DNA from: Dreissena polymorpha
Lineage: Eukaryota; Mollusca; Bivalvia; Myida; Dreissenidae
Direction of reading: 5' to 3'
NCBI RefSeq assembly: GCF_020536995.1
Contig: NC_068362.1
Coordinates: 104,660,325-104,724,324 of the forward strand
Length of the DNA: 64,000 nt
The notes under the pieces were generated by a model. That model did no database searches. It was not told the origin of the DNA and was given only the letters and a program-made list of their open reading frames with translations. Below, piece by piece: positions 40,093 to 53,964 of the stretch; the stretch's first letter is position 1; each line of letters begins with the position of its first letter. The translations under genes and the position numbers were made by a program.

Positions 40093-42004
40093 AGTGTACA
40101 CTTTCGGTCTAAACTGGGGATTTATGCATGTGCGTTAAGTGTCCACTTTCGGTCTAAACTGGGGCTTTATGCATGTGCGTTAAGTGTCCACTTTCGGTCT
40201 AAACTGGGGATTTATGCATGTGCGTTAAGTGTACACTTTCGGTCTAAACTGGGGATTTATGCATGTGCGTTAAGTGTACACTTTTGGTCTAAACTGGGGA
40301 TTTATGCATGTGCGTTTAGTGTACACTTTCGGTCTAAACTGGGGCTTTATGCATGTGCGGTAAGTGTACACTTTCGGTCTAAACTGGGGATTTATGCATG
40401 TGCGTTAAGTGTACACTTTCGGTCTAAACTGGGGCTTTATGCATGTGCGTAAAGTGTACACTTTTGGTCTAAACTGGGGCTTTATGCATGTGCGTTAAGT
40501 GTACACTTTTGGTCTAAACTGGGGCTTTATGCATGTGCGTAAAGTGTACACTTTCGGTCTAAACTGGGGCTTTATGCATGTGCGTAAAGTGTACACTTTC
40601 GGTCTAAACTGGGGCTTTATGCATGTGCGTTAAGTGTACACTTTCGGTCTAAACTGGGGATTTATGCATGTGCGTTAAGTGAACACTTTCGGTCTAAACT
40701 GGGGCTTTATGCATGTGCGTTAAGTGTCCACTTTCGGTCTAAACTGGGGCTTTATGCATGTGCGTAAAGTGTACACTTTTGGTCTAAACTGGGGCTTTAT
40801 GCATGTGCGTAAAGTGTACACTTTTGGTCTAAACTGGGGCTTTATGCATGTGCGTTAAGTGTCCACTTTCGGTCTAAACTGGGGCTTTATGCATGTGCGT
40901 TAAGTGTCCACTTTCGGTCTAAACTGGGGCTTTATGCATGTGCGTAAAGTGTACACTTTTGGTCTAAACTGGGGCTTTATGCATGTGCGTAAAGTGTACA
41001 CTTTTGGTCTAAACTTGGGCTTTATGCATGTGCGTTAAGTGTCCACTTTCGGTCTAAACTGGGGCTTTATGCATGTGCGTAAAGTGTACACTTTTGGTCT
41101 AAACTGGGGCTTTATGCATGTGCGTTAAGTGTACACTTTCGGTCTAAACTGGGGCTTAATGCATGTGCGTAAAGTGTACACTTTCTGTCTAAACTGGGGC
41201 TTTATGCATGTGCGTTAAGTGTACACTTTTGGTCTAAACTGGGGCTTTATGCATGTGCGTAAAGTGTACACTTTTGGTCTAAACTGGGGCTTTATGCATG
41301 TGCGTAAAGTGTACACTTTTGGTCTAAACTGGGGCTTTATGCATGTGCGTTAAGTGTACACTTTCGGTCTAAACTGGGGATTTATGCATGTGCGTTAAGT
41401 GTACACTTTCGGTCTAAACTGGGGATTTATGCATGTGCGTTAAGTGTACACTTTTGGTCTAAACTGGGGCTTTATGCATGTGCGTAAAGTGTACACTTTC
41501 GGTCTAAACTGGGGCTTTATGCATGTGCGTTAAGTGTACACTTTCGGTCTAAACTGGGGATTTATGCATGTGCGTTAAGTGTACACTTTCGGTCTAAACT
41601 GGGGATTTATGCATGTGCGTTAAGTGTACACTTTCGGTCTAAACTGGGGCTTTATGCATGTGCGTAAAGTGTACACTTTCGGTCTAAACTGGGGATTTAT
41701 GCATGTGCGTTAAGTGTACACTTTTGGTCTAAACTGGGGCTTTATGCATGTGCGTAAAGTGTACACTTTCGGTCTAAACTGGGGATTTATGCATGTGCGT
41801 AAAGTGTACACTTTTGGTCTAAACTGGGGCTTTATGCATGTGCGTTAAGTGTACACTTTTGGTCTAAACTGGGGCTTTATGCATGTGCGTAAAGTGTACA
41901 CTTTTGGTCTAAACTGGGGCTTTATGCATGTGCGTAAAGTGTACACTTTTGGTCTAAACTGGGGCTTTATGCATGTGCGTAAAGTGTACACTTTTGGTCT
42001 AAAC
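40093..42004. repeat. 45-bp minisatellite, about 42 copies, grown inside a MITE
   Basis: Unit GTACACTTTCGGTCTAAACT, GGGGATTTATGCATGTGCGT, TAAGT, exactly 45 bp. The part AAACTGGGGCTTTATGCATG-TGCGTAAAGTGT is the terminal sequence of MITE family A, and the rest of a MITE follows the array (to about 42,125). Units vary at few positions (C/A after GGGG, A/T in GCGTAAAG, C/T in TTCGG), and the variants recur in blocks. Because 45 is a multiple of three, frames stay open across it (15-residue repeat VYTFGLNWGFMHVRK). I do not regard that as a gene. Confidence 0.95.
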
Positions 42005-42125
42005 TTAATTTTCGCTGAGTTGATACTTACTTTTAACTTAAAATAAAATCAAATAAAATATCTGAGGACTGCACAGGCTAATATGGGATGACCCTTTACA
42101 TTAATCAATGTTTTCGCATAGCTTG
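42005..42125. mobile_element. Remnant of the MITE family A copy hosting the 45-bp array (copy 11)
   Basis: After the last unit the sequence continues as the middle of the element, then GGACTGCACAGGCTAATATG and GGATGACCCTTTACA, the normal right part of family A, to a decayed end near 42,125. Confidence 0.7.
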
Positions 42126-42919
42126 GCTCAATTATCTTTTTAACTTTATATATAATATAGATAATACATACCTTACTATATATAGTAACAAATGTGTACA
42201 GTTTTTCATGCAATTATCACCATTTCGGGGTCATTATAAATATTCGGTCATGGGGCCGACAGTGTGCGTCCACATTCAGTCTTAGCCTTAAATCAACGAA
42301 ATAATCAATCATATTTGGATTATTTAATGACAGGTAGCACGCACTTTGGATACTACAAATACCAATAGAAAATGAAACTTTGCTTCACATTAGATTGATG
42401 CCTCTATTTGAGCTTTAACAGATTTCACCAAACAGCAAAATTTAAAAAGTAAAAGACACACTAACCTCTATGACAACTTTAATCCGATGCTTATAATAAT
42501 AAAATAACAACGTTGTGCAAGCCGTTTTCTGTTATTTTATCCGGATATCTATATTCATTGTATTGATATGCGAAAGCAAACCACTGCCACCAAAAACTCG
42601 ATTTACAAAATCGAATGAATTGTCGGAGAGTTTACAAGAATTTTATCAAAGCTTCCAATTATGCACGACAAATGCACAATCCGAAATACGTTTTTGCTTT
42701 CGTTCGATACTTCAAAAATATTTAATATTTATACTTTTCACGTCCGAATAGCTAAAACTGGTGTTTTTCGTCACATATATTACATCACAGAAATACGTCA
42801 TAAATTGCGTAATCAATTGGATAAAAATAAAAGTACGGAAAGCTGGTTTGCAATAAATTTTAGAGAAAAAAACAAAACAAAGATAAACAAAACAAAGTAA
42901 GATATATATTATAGACGTT

Positions 42920-43012
42920 AATACACGGCTGAGCCGGGAAGTGATAATCGGGCCGTTATGCTCCCTGCGGGCCGATTATCACTGCCCGGTCCTGCTCAGC
43001 CGTGTATTATCC
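42920..43012. repeat. GC-rich palindromic element
   Basis: Arms AATACACGGCTGAGC and GCTCAGCCGTGTATT enclose a second pair, AGTGATAATCGGGCC and GGCCGATTATCACT. About 90 bp in all, in AT-rich surroundings. It has the form of a small inverted-repeat element. Confidence 0.65.
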
Positions 43013-44583
43013 TCTAAATATATTGCAGACAAAATGCAGACATGCAGACTTGTTTTTACGGAGTAATCTGGTGAGAACAACTGTGGGAATGAAACTTTTA
43101 TAAAGTTACTTTATTACTAAATGTTGGCACATAACTTTGCCTATTTTTGGATAACTGAACATATTTCAGTAGACCATTTCCAACACAGAACCATGAATAT
43201 AATGCACATTATTAAGTCTTGGCAAATATAATGGGGGACAACTCTAGAAAAACACCAAATCATTAGCCACTAAGTTTGTCTCCCCTAGAAAAACAAGCAA
43301 AGTCCCCGTGGTCACCTTAAGTTAAGGGCAATGGAACATAGAGATTGCCTACATAAGGCACATATTAGGAACATATTTATTGGAATGAAGGCATATATAT
43401 GAAACAGGTTGTGGAACAACGAAATTTTAATCAAAATTGTGTTGTTATCCACGTTTTTAAGGGAATTGTTAACATGTTTTGACATTTTTATTTGTAAGCC
43501 AAGCTCACAAATAATGCAGACGCAAATTTGCAAATCAGTATGGATCAGTATGGGCTAGCTACGGCAGGAACAGTCACCCGTGACTGCCTGTGTGGATAAC
43601 TCCAGTAAACTTTAGCAGACGATAATGCTAAAAGTCTGCTTTAATCACCGCATCTCTCTGTTTCACTGGTACAGTACATAAAGCATTTAAAAGCCGGATC
43701 TTACTTGCTTGATTTTGCGGTGGTAAAATTTTAACCTACATTAACTAGTGGGCTGGGTTTATCTGCCAGTGATTTGCTGATAACATTAGAGTGTTTATAA
43801 ACAGCAACACGTGTTTGAGCAGACATCTAGTTGAATCTGTATTTACATGTTAACTTGATTTGAGTCATTCGCTAGCTATTGGCTGAGAGAAGTTCATATT
43901 TCAATTTGGCGGTGCTTAGCATTTACAGGGAAATTTGAATTTCAAGCAGACAACGAAAAACTTTTTTCTGTAGATCAATAACAATATAACTTACAACCAC
44001 CAAATAACACATACATATCGTTTGTATACTTAAGTATATGTATGCCAAATTTTATTGGAAAATATTAAAAACAAACTTAAATATTATGAAAATAATCATT
44101 TTTGCTTTCTGTTGTTAACACACCAAATTACAACTGAAAAGTAGACATTGTGTGAGTTTGTGGCCCTATTTATTTAAGACAACGTTGGTCAGTCTACTGT
44201 TTATCATTGAAATCTGTACATATTGGCTGCTTTCAGGGGAAACGGGGCTTAATGCATGTCAAATAAGATTAGCCTGTGCACGCTGATTAGCTGTATCATT
44301 GATTTGAAAAAAGCACAAACACATCTCGACCTGTGTTTTAAGACACACTCTTTATAAATTTGAATGGGTTGTGATCATTTCAAACTTGCGATATAAAAAT
44401 CTATTATAATAACATCATTTTGAAAACTGAGTTGAGTCTAAGATTATACAACAGCGAACAAATTCAGTGCCTTCAGCGCTTTGATTTTCAAATGTCATAA
44501 GATATGATTGCTTACAAATCTTTCATGTTTTTAATAGACTTCACTTATTTTTAAAGAAAGAAAAAAAAGTTGAAAAAAAAACG

Positions 44584-44651
44584 GATGACGGTATTCGAAC
44601 TCGTGTCGTCATGATCCGTAAGCGCACGCGCTTCCACTAAGCCACGTCATC
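44584..44651 (-). repeat. tRNA-like sequence (Arg-ACG-like)
   Basis: The acceptor arms GATGACG and CGTCATC pair perfectly, a B box (AGTTCGAAT) is present and the anticodon loop would be TTACGGA. The anticodon stem has mismatches. Pseudogene or SINE head more likely than a working tRNA. Confidence 0.45.
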
Positions 44652-45176
44652 TTTATTGGACTTCAGCGAAACATAAAACCTATTGTAAAAATGGTCTTAG
44701 AAGAATTCTTAAAGTAAAATCTTCCAAAAGAGTTTGTAAGTGAAAAATTGTAAGAATAAAAAAAATCTATATTAAATATCTTATCCATTTCGTCTGCCAA
44801 CATCCCATATCCGGGCATTTTTATCCCTTGGAAAACATTCACCTGACCGCGAGACGTTTTTCTGATTTTCGGTTTATAAAAGTCTAAAGGCTTACATCAA
44901 TAGTCTTACAAATAACATGTCAGCAAAAAAAAACTATAAAACCTTTAACAAAATTGTCTTAATGAAAATCTTTAGTCATATCAGTCTAGGGAAAAAAATG
45001 GCCGACAGCCTCAACAAAAAGACATAGGTGCTTCAGATATCATCAAATTTGGACTAGATTGGGCTTCTGAAAATTAAAGACAACCAATGAACATATTCAC
45101 ATTCAATTTTAATGTGTTATGTAATGTTGCCAGCATATTTCGCTCCACTGTCGACAAGAATCATTTGCCAGTTTTC

Positions 45177-45329
45177 AGGGTTAGCGCGAACGCAGACCCC
45201 ACACAAATAAATTGCGTACCCGAGTAACCCACATTTGGGGCTATCGCAGGCGTCAGCCCAACCGAAGTGCAATGGAAGGGCCTCTTCCTGGGGAAACCTC
45301 CTTTTTGATCAAGGTGTTCCCTGTACCAG
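45177..45329 (+). other. Possible isolated exon
   Basis: A 153-nt block of higher GC content is bounded by TTTTCAG|G and CCAG|GTAAGT, a near-consensus splice pair. An ATG at 45,272 opens MEGPLPGETSFLIKVFPVP up to the donor. I recognise no family and see no partner exon nearby. It may be the first exon of a plus-strand gene, a non-coding RNA exon or chance. Confidence 0.25.
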
Positions 45330-48309
45330 GTAAGTATGATTTGATTGGGTTGATATTAATATTTATACTCAGTCACGATATTCGCAATCATGTTAAAATT
45401 GGCCAACAATCTGAATCAATCAACCTTTTCCAAAATTTTATTATTAAAGAAATTGCTCTATTTAAGTCATTCTATAAATTGGTAGACAATTTTATCTGAA
45501 CTTTAAATTATGATTTTATATTAATTATTTAATAGTTTTGAAGAATTTTATCAAAGAAATTTACATATCTTCATTGAGGAAATGAACACATTTCTATAAA
45601 TACCCCGTATGCTGCTAACAAAGCGTTATATGCCAATCTATAAATAGTTGATGTATTTATAGTTGACAACTCTAATTATTTCAACTTAACGCTTTCTCTC
45701 CCCTGGATAATAGCAGTAGGGTAACTCGCTCTTGAGTCGATTTTGTCCTTGAGTCGGACATTTTTATCTTTGTGGTTTTCAAAAACCAGTTTTGTTTAGC
45801 ATGATTTGTGACGTTATATAACGAACAATTTACACTTTATACTTAAAATAAACAAAATTTTAAAATTAAATGTTATCAAATATTATCTCAGGATGAATTT
45901 GGGTTCGTTTAAGTTTTAATTACTTCTGGTGACGGAAAATTCATAATTTTCAATTATTGATTATCTTCATACCATCGGCATTTTGGTCAGATACGTTTGA
46001 CAGCATTCACAAATAACTTAACATTGCAAACATAACCTTATTTTATAATAATGAAAGGCAATTTTCATTGGTTTGCTTTATTTTATATGTATTACAGTAG
46101 AAAAGGAATAACAACTCAATAAGCACTTATGGCGAACACGAGTTTATGTAATGGCAGAGGCATACGGATGAGAATTAACCACATATTCATTCCAATTAAC
46201 ATGACTCAATCTATAAAGAATCCCATAGCTCACAAACAACAAGAATCATACAATGTTTTATCTTTATGTCTCAACTTTTCTTTGTCATCCCCAGTGCTAC
46301 AAATTGTTCCGCTGTTGTAAAGGTGGGATAGACACTACAAGTGACCATGTCATTTGTCCTGTGTATGACTTGTTTTCATCACTATGATGACAAAAAAAAT
46401 AAACTCATAAAATCAACACATGGCTGTAACTGTGCAATTTGCATTTTTATTGGCCTGTGGCGAAGCCCTTAGGCCATAGTAATGATACAAATTTCTGAGA
46501 CAGTCAGAATGGGCTGGCTGCCAAAACATCCACGAATGAATGAATTCCCAAAAGTCCGATTTACAACCTTGCGGTCATTCGTGCGCAATCAAAGAAGAGG
46601 GACCTATACAAACAAATAGGTCCCTGCAAAGAAGTTCTTCGCAGATCTCAATAACCCGCATTGTAAATACAGAACATCACTATATAACATGAAAGTGTCA
46701 TAAAACGTGAAACAAAATATTATTGAAGCAAAATTGCTAAGCATTGGGTACGACATAGTTTTTATTATGGTTACGCATGCGCAATTAATTTCCTTCTATA
46801 TTACATATAAAATAAATGAAGTTCGATATCAATTTTTACCATGATCAAGCAATGACCCACTATATTATCACACATCATTGGAAAGATAAATACACAATCT
46901 TTTGTAAAAATGGATGTGATTAAATTATATACGTTGTAACTCAAAATATTCACCTTAGAATAGGCACAACGGTTTTGACAGCTGTGCAGGCGACCATTTT
47001 GGGCTCAAATAGTATGACCTACTTTCGAAGCCGGGAACCATCAACAGAAAAAATAGATCACAAAAATGGTTTTTTTTCTTATTGCTTACAAATATACCTT
47101 CAAATTGATACCAAAACATTCCATTTGCAATGTATTTTACATATCTTATGCAACATGCACTGAACAATGTGTGCTAAGTATGAAACTGACCGCATGTAAC
47201 CCTGCAAACAGGAGTTCCGGTATGGGGTTATGTGACCTTATTGTTTGCATATTCATGCGAGAATAAGTTCCTCACTTGACGGTCTAGGCCGAAAATATAC
47301 GAGTGTCTACGGAGAAAGTATGAAGAATTTTTCTGATACACTTTTTAAAGGTATTAGCACTCTAATAAACTCCGTGCAATATCGCCTTCTTTCGTACATA
47401 TCCGTCACTCCGAACGTTATCCGGGAATGTGCGGAAAACTACGAATTTTCTATAAATACGCATTGAAATACTAAATGTAGGATCCGCAAGCTAAATACAA
47501 TGACAATAAATATGGCCGACATTGTACCTGACAGATCGGGTCGTTTAAAGAAAAAGCTATATGCTATATTGAAAGAGAAAGATTAATAAAAGACTTGAAA
47601 AACAAAGTGAACTTTGATACTTGTTAAGTTCTTTCTTACATATCACTTGACGTACCTGTTTTTCTTAAATTCATTCAGCTTAGAATGCTTTTTAAGAAAA
47701 TGTATGTTTATGGGGTTCCCTCCGTGAAAAATGTTGACTTTATTTTTAACTGGATTTGATCGTTTTACATTCAATTACATCAGGATTGGAATAAGTATAT
47801 TGCGACCTAAAATAACGATACCAAAGATAGTGTGGTAATGTACTCGAAAACATCAGAGAATTCGACATTGCATCGCGATATAGTCTAAGGGGACAGAATC
47901 GAGCGTCTGTTGGCAGTCATTTAGCACCCGCTTACCGACGATCTCATGCAACGCTGGTAACATGATATTTCATTATTGAGTGAACATTGATCATACTGGA
48001 TACATTTATCGACTGAACAAATAATCTATCGACTGAATAAATACTCTATCGACTGAACAAACAATCTACCGAAATTCATGTCGTTGAAATTCGACACCCT
48101 TTTTTTCACGCATCACGTGAATCAGTGCTTTACATTTAGACATGTCTTTGTTCGTTTCATTATTGAATCAACGCTTAAGTTAAGGAAGCTAACTTAAAAA
48201 GTTTGAAAATTGAATTACCAGTGAAACTAGAGGTAAGCTGTGCACAGTTATATAAATGTTAGTAAGGTATTCTATTTATCTAACATTCATTATTGGAATA
48301 AACTATTAC
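45330..48309. other. Intergenic DNA without supported features
   Basis: AT-rich, with only short open frames that lack recognisable motifs. A small tandem repeat (TCTATCGACTGAACAAATAA type, three units) lies at about 48,005-48,066. Nothing else stands out. Confidence 0.5.
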
Positions 48310-48311
48310 CA

Positions 48312-51300
48312 GCGGGCATGCGTATACGGGAGCTAAGCGCGTTTAAGTGAGAAAGTTGGAACAAAACTTCCAAGATGGCATCTTTTTAGTGTTTTTCGTG
48401 AAGGAGTAGCGGATTTTTTTACCAGGTAAGCCAGTTTATATTTATATTTCATTTAAATGAATAAGCCCTTTCGGCTCAACGGTGTTTGTGCTCCCCTCGG
48501 TTTTTGTTTCAATACCGTAGACGTCGGAATAAAAAAGTTATTGAAGCAAAACCGTCGACAAATTTGTTGTTTAATTTCTTGACCTTCGAGATGTTGGATG
48601 TTCGAATATCATTTTCTCTCACAATAAACAGTATTTGTACATGTTCACAGTAAAATATAACATAAATCACAATTATTTTATTATCTCGACGCGTTTTTAT
48701 GTCTATTTATTCATTTAATGCCGAATTATAACGGGTTAACCCCCATTATGGAGCTAAACTTCCTATTAAGCACATTTTGGCACCTGACTTCCATATGATA
48801 AACAGCTATTTCCTATGTAAGAAGGTTTTATGCGAAAAACCTTTCGTGAATGAATTCCGCATTGGTGTGAATGTTTTGGAAACATATCCACTTGAGGAAA
48901 TCAAGTGTTATATTTTTTATAAATTGTTATATTATTAATTATTATTATTATATGTTTTATCGCGTACTTAACGCTTACATTTAGTGTGTGTAATATAGAC
49001 ATTCAACGGTATTATTAACACAGTGTAATTCTTACCTGTTTATTTTAACACATATGGACATACACATGTACTTATGTTTGAATATGCATCAAACGGAATA
49101 AAATGCCTACTAAACGGAATACTATGCTTACTATTTCCAGATATCAAGACACCAGTTATATACGTCGAGTATGCCAAGATTTAAAAAGACGGCGTAACGA
49201 AGTATGTACCGCTCTAGAAAGCGAAAAGTACATGAAAACCCACCAATCAAACAAAAAAGATAACGTCGAAGTACCACGCCAAACAATCACATGTACGTGC
49301 AATATAAGTGTAATGAAAAACAGAAAAGAGCAAAGCCGTTTCGATACTAGTATAAGGTTGCTGTAACCAAATACTGCGATTGTTGCGATTGGGAATACAT
49401 GAAGCAATTTGGAATACCTTACACCTGCTTAGAAGACGCATATCGGTGGATGTTTTTTGAATACCTGACACCTGCTTAGAAGATGCATATCGGTGGATGT
49501 TTTTGGAATACCTTACATCTGCTTAGAAGACGCATATCGGTGGATGTTTTTGGAATACCTGACATCTGCTTAGAAGACGCATATCGGTGGATGTTTTTGG
49601 AATACCTGACACCTGCTTAGATGATGCATATCGGTGGATGTTTTTGGAATACCTGACACCTGCTTAGATGATGCATATCGGTGGATGTTTTTTTTTAATG
49701 AAAACTTAAATACATTTATTAATTGTTTATATATATTTAATACAATAACATTTGACACGTTTTACCATAACGATACTGATACATGTATATGACTTTGATG
49801 TGACACATTATGACGACCTTCGTTTAAACCAGTCCTGAGTTGGTCACTATTATTATAATCGAAAAAGTGAATTTGTAGTGGATAGAAAGATTTGTGCAAA
49901 TGCAATACACGATATGATTTCTGTAGAAGTGATCAATATATACATGTATTTTTTCTCTTTAATACCTATGTGAATACATATTATTTAAGACTGTTGTATT
50001 GAGGGAATAAAGTATCGGTTCACTTAGAAAGATTATTTCGTTTGTTCCTAAAATGCCTTCTAATCTTAAGTTATGTTTATATGTCAAATGCATAACGAAT
50101 TCATTCCGACCCAAGTCTTTTTTAATCATGTATGTAAGTTCTGAATACAATTGAAAATGTATGCAGAGGATGTCTCTAGGAAGAAATGACGTAACACAGA
50201 TAATGGTTTATTTTCATAAAAGGTGAGAAACTAGCATCATGACTTATACGGAACAAAACGTGTAATTATGTAGCACTCATAGCAATTATATGTCACACTT
50301 GTCTATGTAGAAATAATGAAATACAACAAAAACAAACACATAATACATCAGCTGTACATTTTTTGTTTGGTTCGTTTGGTTTATTTGCTGCTTTAATCCG
50401 GCTCTGTTGAAGGACTCTCTCTTGCATATTCTACATTTAAACTCATGTGGTCCATAAATGGGGAATGTTATACCAGTCCTCCGCTTATTTTAAATTCCTA
50501 ATTACATAATTTTATACTGCAACGAAAGTTGCACTTATTATCGCCCTTTAACCTTCATCATCTGAAAAGACAGTAAAAGCATGGTTAAAGAAAATTTCAT
50601 ATCAGAACAAGTTCGACACGTCATAAAATACATTTAATTAATTAAAATATTACTGAAAGGCTGATAAACATTCTACATTCTAAATATATCGTACATCAGC
50701 CACCCCACAACCCATCTTCTTTAAAATCGGCTAATTGATTCAGTTGGTCAGCAGGTTTTGTGTACAGCATTTTTATAATTCTACAGTAAAATGATTAAGA
50801 AAACACTTATATTGCACCACATAAAATGCTAGAAAACTATAATATTGAAGTACACATATAAACTTTATTATAGATGGGTAGGTATTTCGTGTCAATCTCT
50901 TTCACATATGAAAGAGCTGTTGGTCATTTGGAAGTCACGTTATGCTGCTTAAAGTACATATAGATGCATGACTTAATTTAGATTAAGCAAAATAAAACAC
51001 TAGGTATTTGCCAAGATTCATAAGAGTCAAATATATACGAGAAGTAAGTGCGTAATCGTGTGCAGCGAGACTTGCTCATATATAATTGAACCTCTTATTG
51101 CTTTCTTTCGACATGTCTCCGAACTAAAATGCAATACGCCCGGTGTTTTTTAATATGCAGATTAATGCTCCGTTTTAGATCCATAATTAATGAACGCCTC
51201 GATGTTTTCAAAAATTAACACCGGATTAATGTTCACCGACATTTTTTCATACAGATTTGATATAAATATTATAGAGTTGAACAAAAAATACATTAAGCCC

Positions 51301-52385
51301 TGTTTTCTCGGCGCACGCGCTGGACATACACCTTTAAAAAAACGCTATACAAATTCCAGTGCTTGTGCACTTAATAGATTGTAAACAAAGACGGTTGAAA
51401 TCCGTACGTGAGAATTTTTCTGGTAATCAAGAGCGACGTCAACGTTCATGAAGCCTTTCATTCATAAATGTATACAATGTATATGCGTCGGGTGTCAAAA
51501 CCAGCATAACCGGATGTAAAATCTAGTTTTGACCTGCATATTATCCGCTGCTGTATGCACCCGCCAATTAGTTTAAAATGGATTCCGAACCGGTACGTCG
51601 ATTACATAACATCAGAACATAATATCCCATCCAAAAAGGGCGCTATGCTGCTTAAAAGTACATGTATATTGCAAAAAAGTGAAGCTCCCCACGTATTATG
51701 TCGCAGTTTATAACAATACAAGTTATATTTCATCTTTTGTAATGTAGCTTGAGGTTTCGTGTCTTTGAAAAGTATGAAAGAGGTATGCATTTCAACAGAG
51801 GAAACGTTCTTTAAAACATTCATATCAATGGTAAATTCATTCACGACAGAAAGTTCGTGTATTACCTTCTTACACTGGTATGAGCTGTTCTGGTCATTTG
51901 GAAGTCATGTCCCAAAATGTGCTTAAAAGGAAGTCAGTTCCAAAAAGAGGGGTTACACGAATAGTTTTTGGCAATAAATTAGTTATAAGAGATATAGTAA
52001 AACGGCGTCGGGAAAATGAAATAATCATGGTTTTAGTTATATTTTACCGTACACGTGCATCAATACTGTGTATTATAAGAGAAAATGATATTTGTACATC
52101 CCATTTCTCAAACGTAAGTAGACAAGATTTGTGGACGGTTTTCCTTCAATATTTTTTTAATCCCGACGTCTACGATCTTGAAACAAAAAACCGTAGGAAG
52201 CACAAAAACCGGACAGCCGAAAGGGCTTATTCATTTAAAATGATTATAAATACAAAGGGGCTTACCGGGTAAAAATATCCTCTCTTCCTTCAAGAAAACC
52301 CAACAAACAATGCCATCTTTAAAGTTTTGTTCCAACGTTCTCACTTAAATGCGTTAAGCTCCCGTATACGCATACCCCCCGGATA
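48312..52385. mobile_element. 4-kb fold-back element with inverted repeats over 500 bp
   Basis: The left end (GGGCATGCGTATACGGGAGC) and right end (GCTCCCGTATACGCATACCC) are inverted. The similarity continues inward through AAGTGAGAAAGTTGGAACAA, GAATAAGCCCTTTCGGCT, CGTAGACGTCGG and TTAAGCACATTTTGG. Each arm spans about 540 bp (48,312-48,850 and 51,840-52,385), with indels. Fragments of the inner arm recur at about 50,880-50,975. The 3-kb interior has small frames only (87 residues at 49,103, and 130 residues at 51,880 inside the right arm), none with a known transposase motif. It is probably non-autonomous and the family is unknown. Confidence 0.7.
49405..49695. repeat. 47-bp minisatellite, six copies
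   Basis: Units of form TTGGAATACCTGACACCTGC-TTAGAAGACGCATATCGGTG-GATGTTT lie inside the 4-kb fold-back element. Confidence 0.9.
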
Positions 52386-53430
52386 ACGTTCACTTAAAAA
52401 AAAATCTTAAATTTATAGCGATACTATAATGGCAATGTAACATAACACGGATTATTTTGCTATTCTTTGATTGATGTTTTATATAAAATTAAATTTGACA
52501 CTTGATCATACAAAACAATATTTTCTGTTATAGAACATTAATTTAGATCACGTGGTGCTCAATCGATCTTACTAAGTTACTTAGTTCAGAATACTCGTTT
52601 TTCATTTACCAAGCCAGGTCACATGCTGACCGCGTATTTTTCAATATAAGGTCAGAAGCTTTTAATATGAGGTTAGTAACGTTTAATGACTGCACCGAAA
52701 TGGACAAGACGTTCTTATAAAATACAATATAGGAATCTTTTCTCCTGTTATTAAGTTGATGCTGAAGAAAGAATGGTACTCGGTCAGATAAATTCGTACG
52801 CAGCTTCTTACTGACCAATATTAATATACCGACCCTCTCTCAAACCGTTCGGGGTCAGCAAGAAGCCGTGTAACAAGTCTGATTTTATTCCGACGTATCT
52901 ATACTCATTACCGTGTGTTATTCTACAACAAACCGATAGAAAAATATTATTTCTTTATTATAAAATTGGTTCAATGTTGGGTTTTCCGTAGTTCTATTTT
53001 CAGCTCCGCGCGAGGGTAACCTTATACATGTATAATGCCCCATGCGACATTAAAGATGGTCGCACGCTATGTATATCTATATTGAAATTCAAGATTGGAA
53101 AGTCACGTGGGGTATAATATTATTTTATACGTTGTATTGAAAAAAAATAACATAAACATTTAGATAACACATAGTGTCCATATTTTGATAGAGGCGTGTG
53201 CCGAAACGTTAATAAAGAAGTATAAAAACATGAACATCACGTCAGGCGATTTATGCGTGTTCAGTGGGAAAAAAACGCCCAAATTTGACGTTATTTCATC
53301 ACATCTTTAAATATTAACAAATGCCAACATGTATTTGATACTTAAGAATAATTGCGAATGTGTGTGGGTCTTGAGCACTTTTATTGTTAATATTTACCGG
53401 AATTTGCTTAGAAACGGGATTATCGGGTAT
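52386..53430. other. Intergenic DNA with a half inverted-repeat element
   Basis: A half copy of the 9,685-9,825 element type lies at about 52,885-52,960 (TATCTATACTCATTACCGTG, TTCTACAACAAACC). Otherwise nothing supported. Confidence 0.45.
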
Positions 53431-53701
<271 letters not shown>

Positions 53702-53964
53702 TTATTTCAAACTTGTACATGGATTATTTCAGACTTGTACATGGTACATCGTCTATAACACAAGAAATAGTTTACAAAGTGACAACGTGAATTTCACACA
53801 CTAACAACATTTCATTTCAACAATGGTGTATTAGAAATACATTGCAGCAATTGTTATTGAATAAACATACAGTTTATAAACAGTAAGAAAGAAGTAAGTA
53901 TTATTCATGTAACAATAGGTTATTAAAGTCGGTTTATTAATGACTGCCAATAGGCAGTGGAGAT

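Larger units (their letters stand above)
42126..45176. other. Intergenic DNA, mostly featureless
   Basis: No convincing exon. Contents: a palindromic element at 42,920-43,012, a MITE family A fragment at about 44,236-44,290 (GGGGCTTAATGCATG, AGATTAGCCTGTGCA) and a tRNA-like sequence at 44,584-44,651. The rest is AT-rich single-copy-looking DNA. Confidence 0.5.

Noticed and set aside
41849-42046. Open frame with repeated VYTFGLNWGFMHVRK as a repeat protein
   Set aside because: The frame is open only because the 45-bp unit is a multiple of three. The unit is MITE sequence and has no start context or conservation.
49103-49366. 87-residue basic frame in the fold-back element
   Set aside because: Short, without family resemblance. 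Kept only as a possible decayed remnant.
51880-52272. 130-residue open frame as a transposase
   Set aside because: It overlaps the right inverted arm of the fold-back element and shows no catalytic or DNA-binding motif I can identify.
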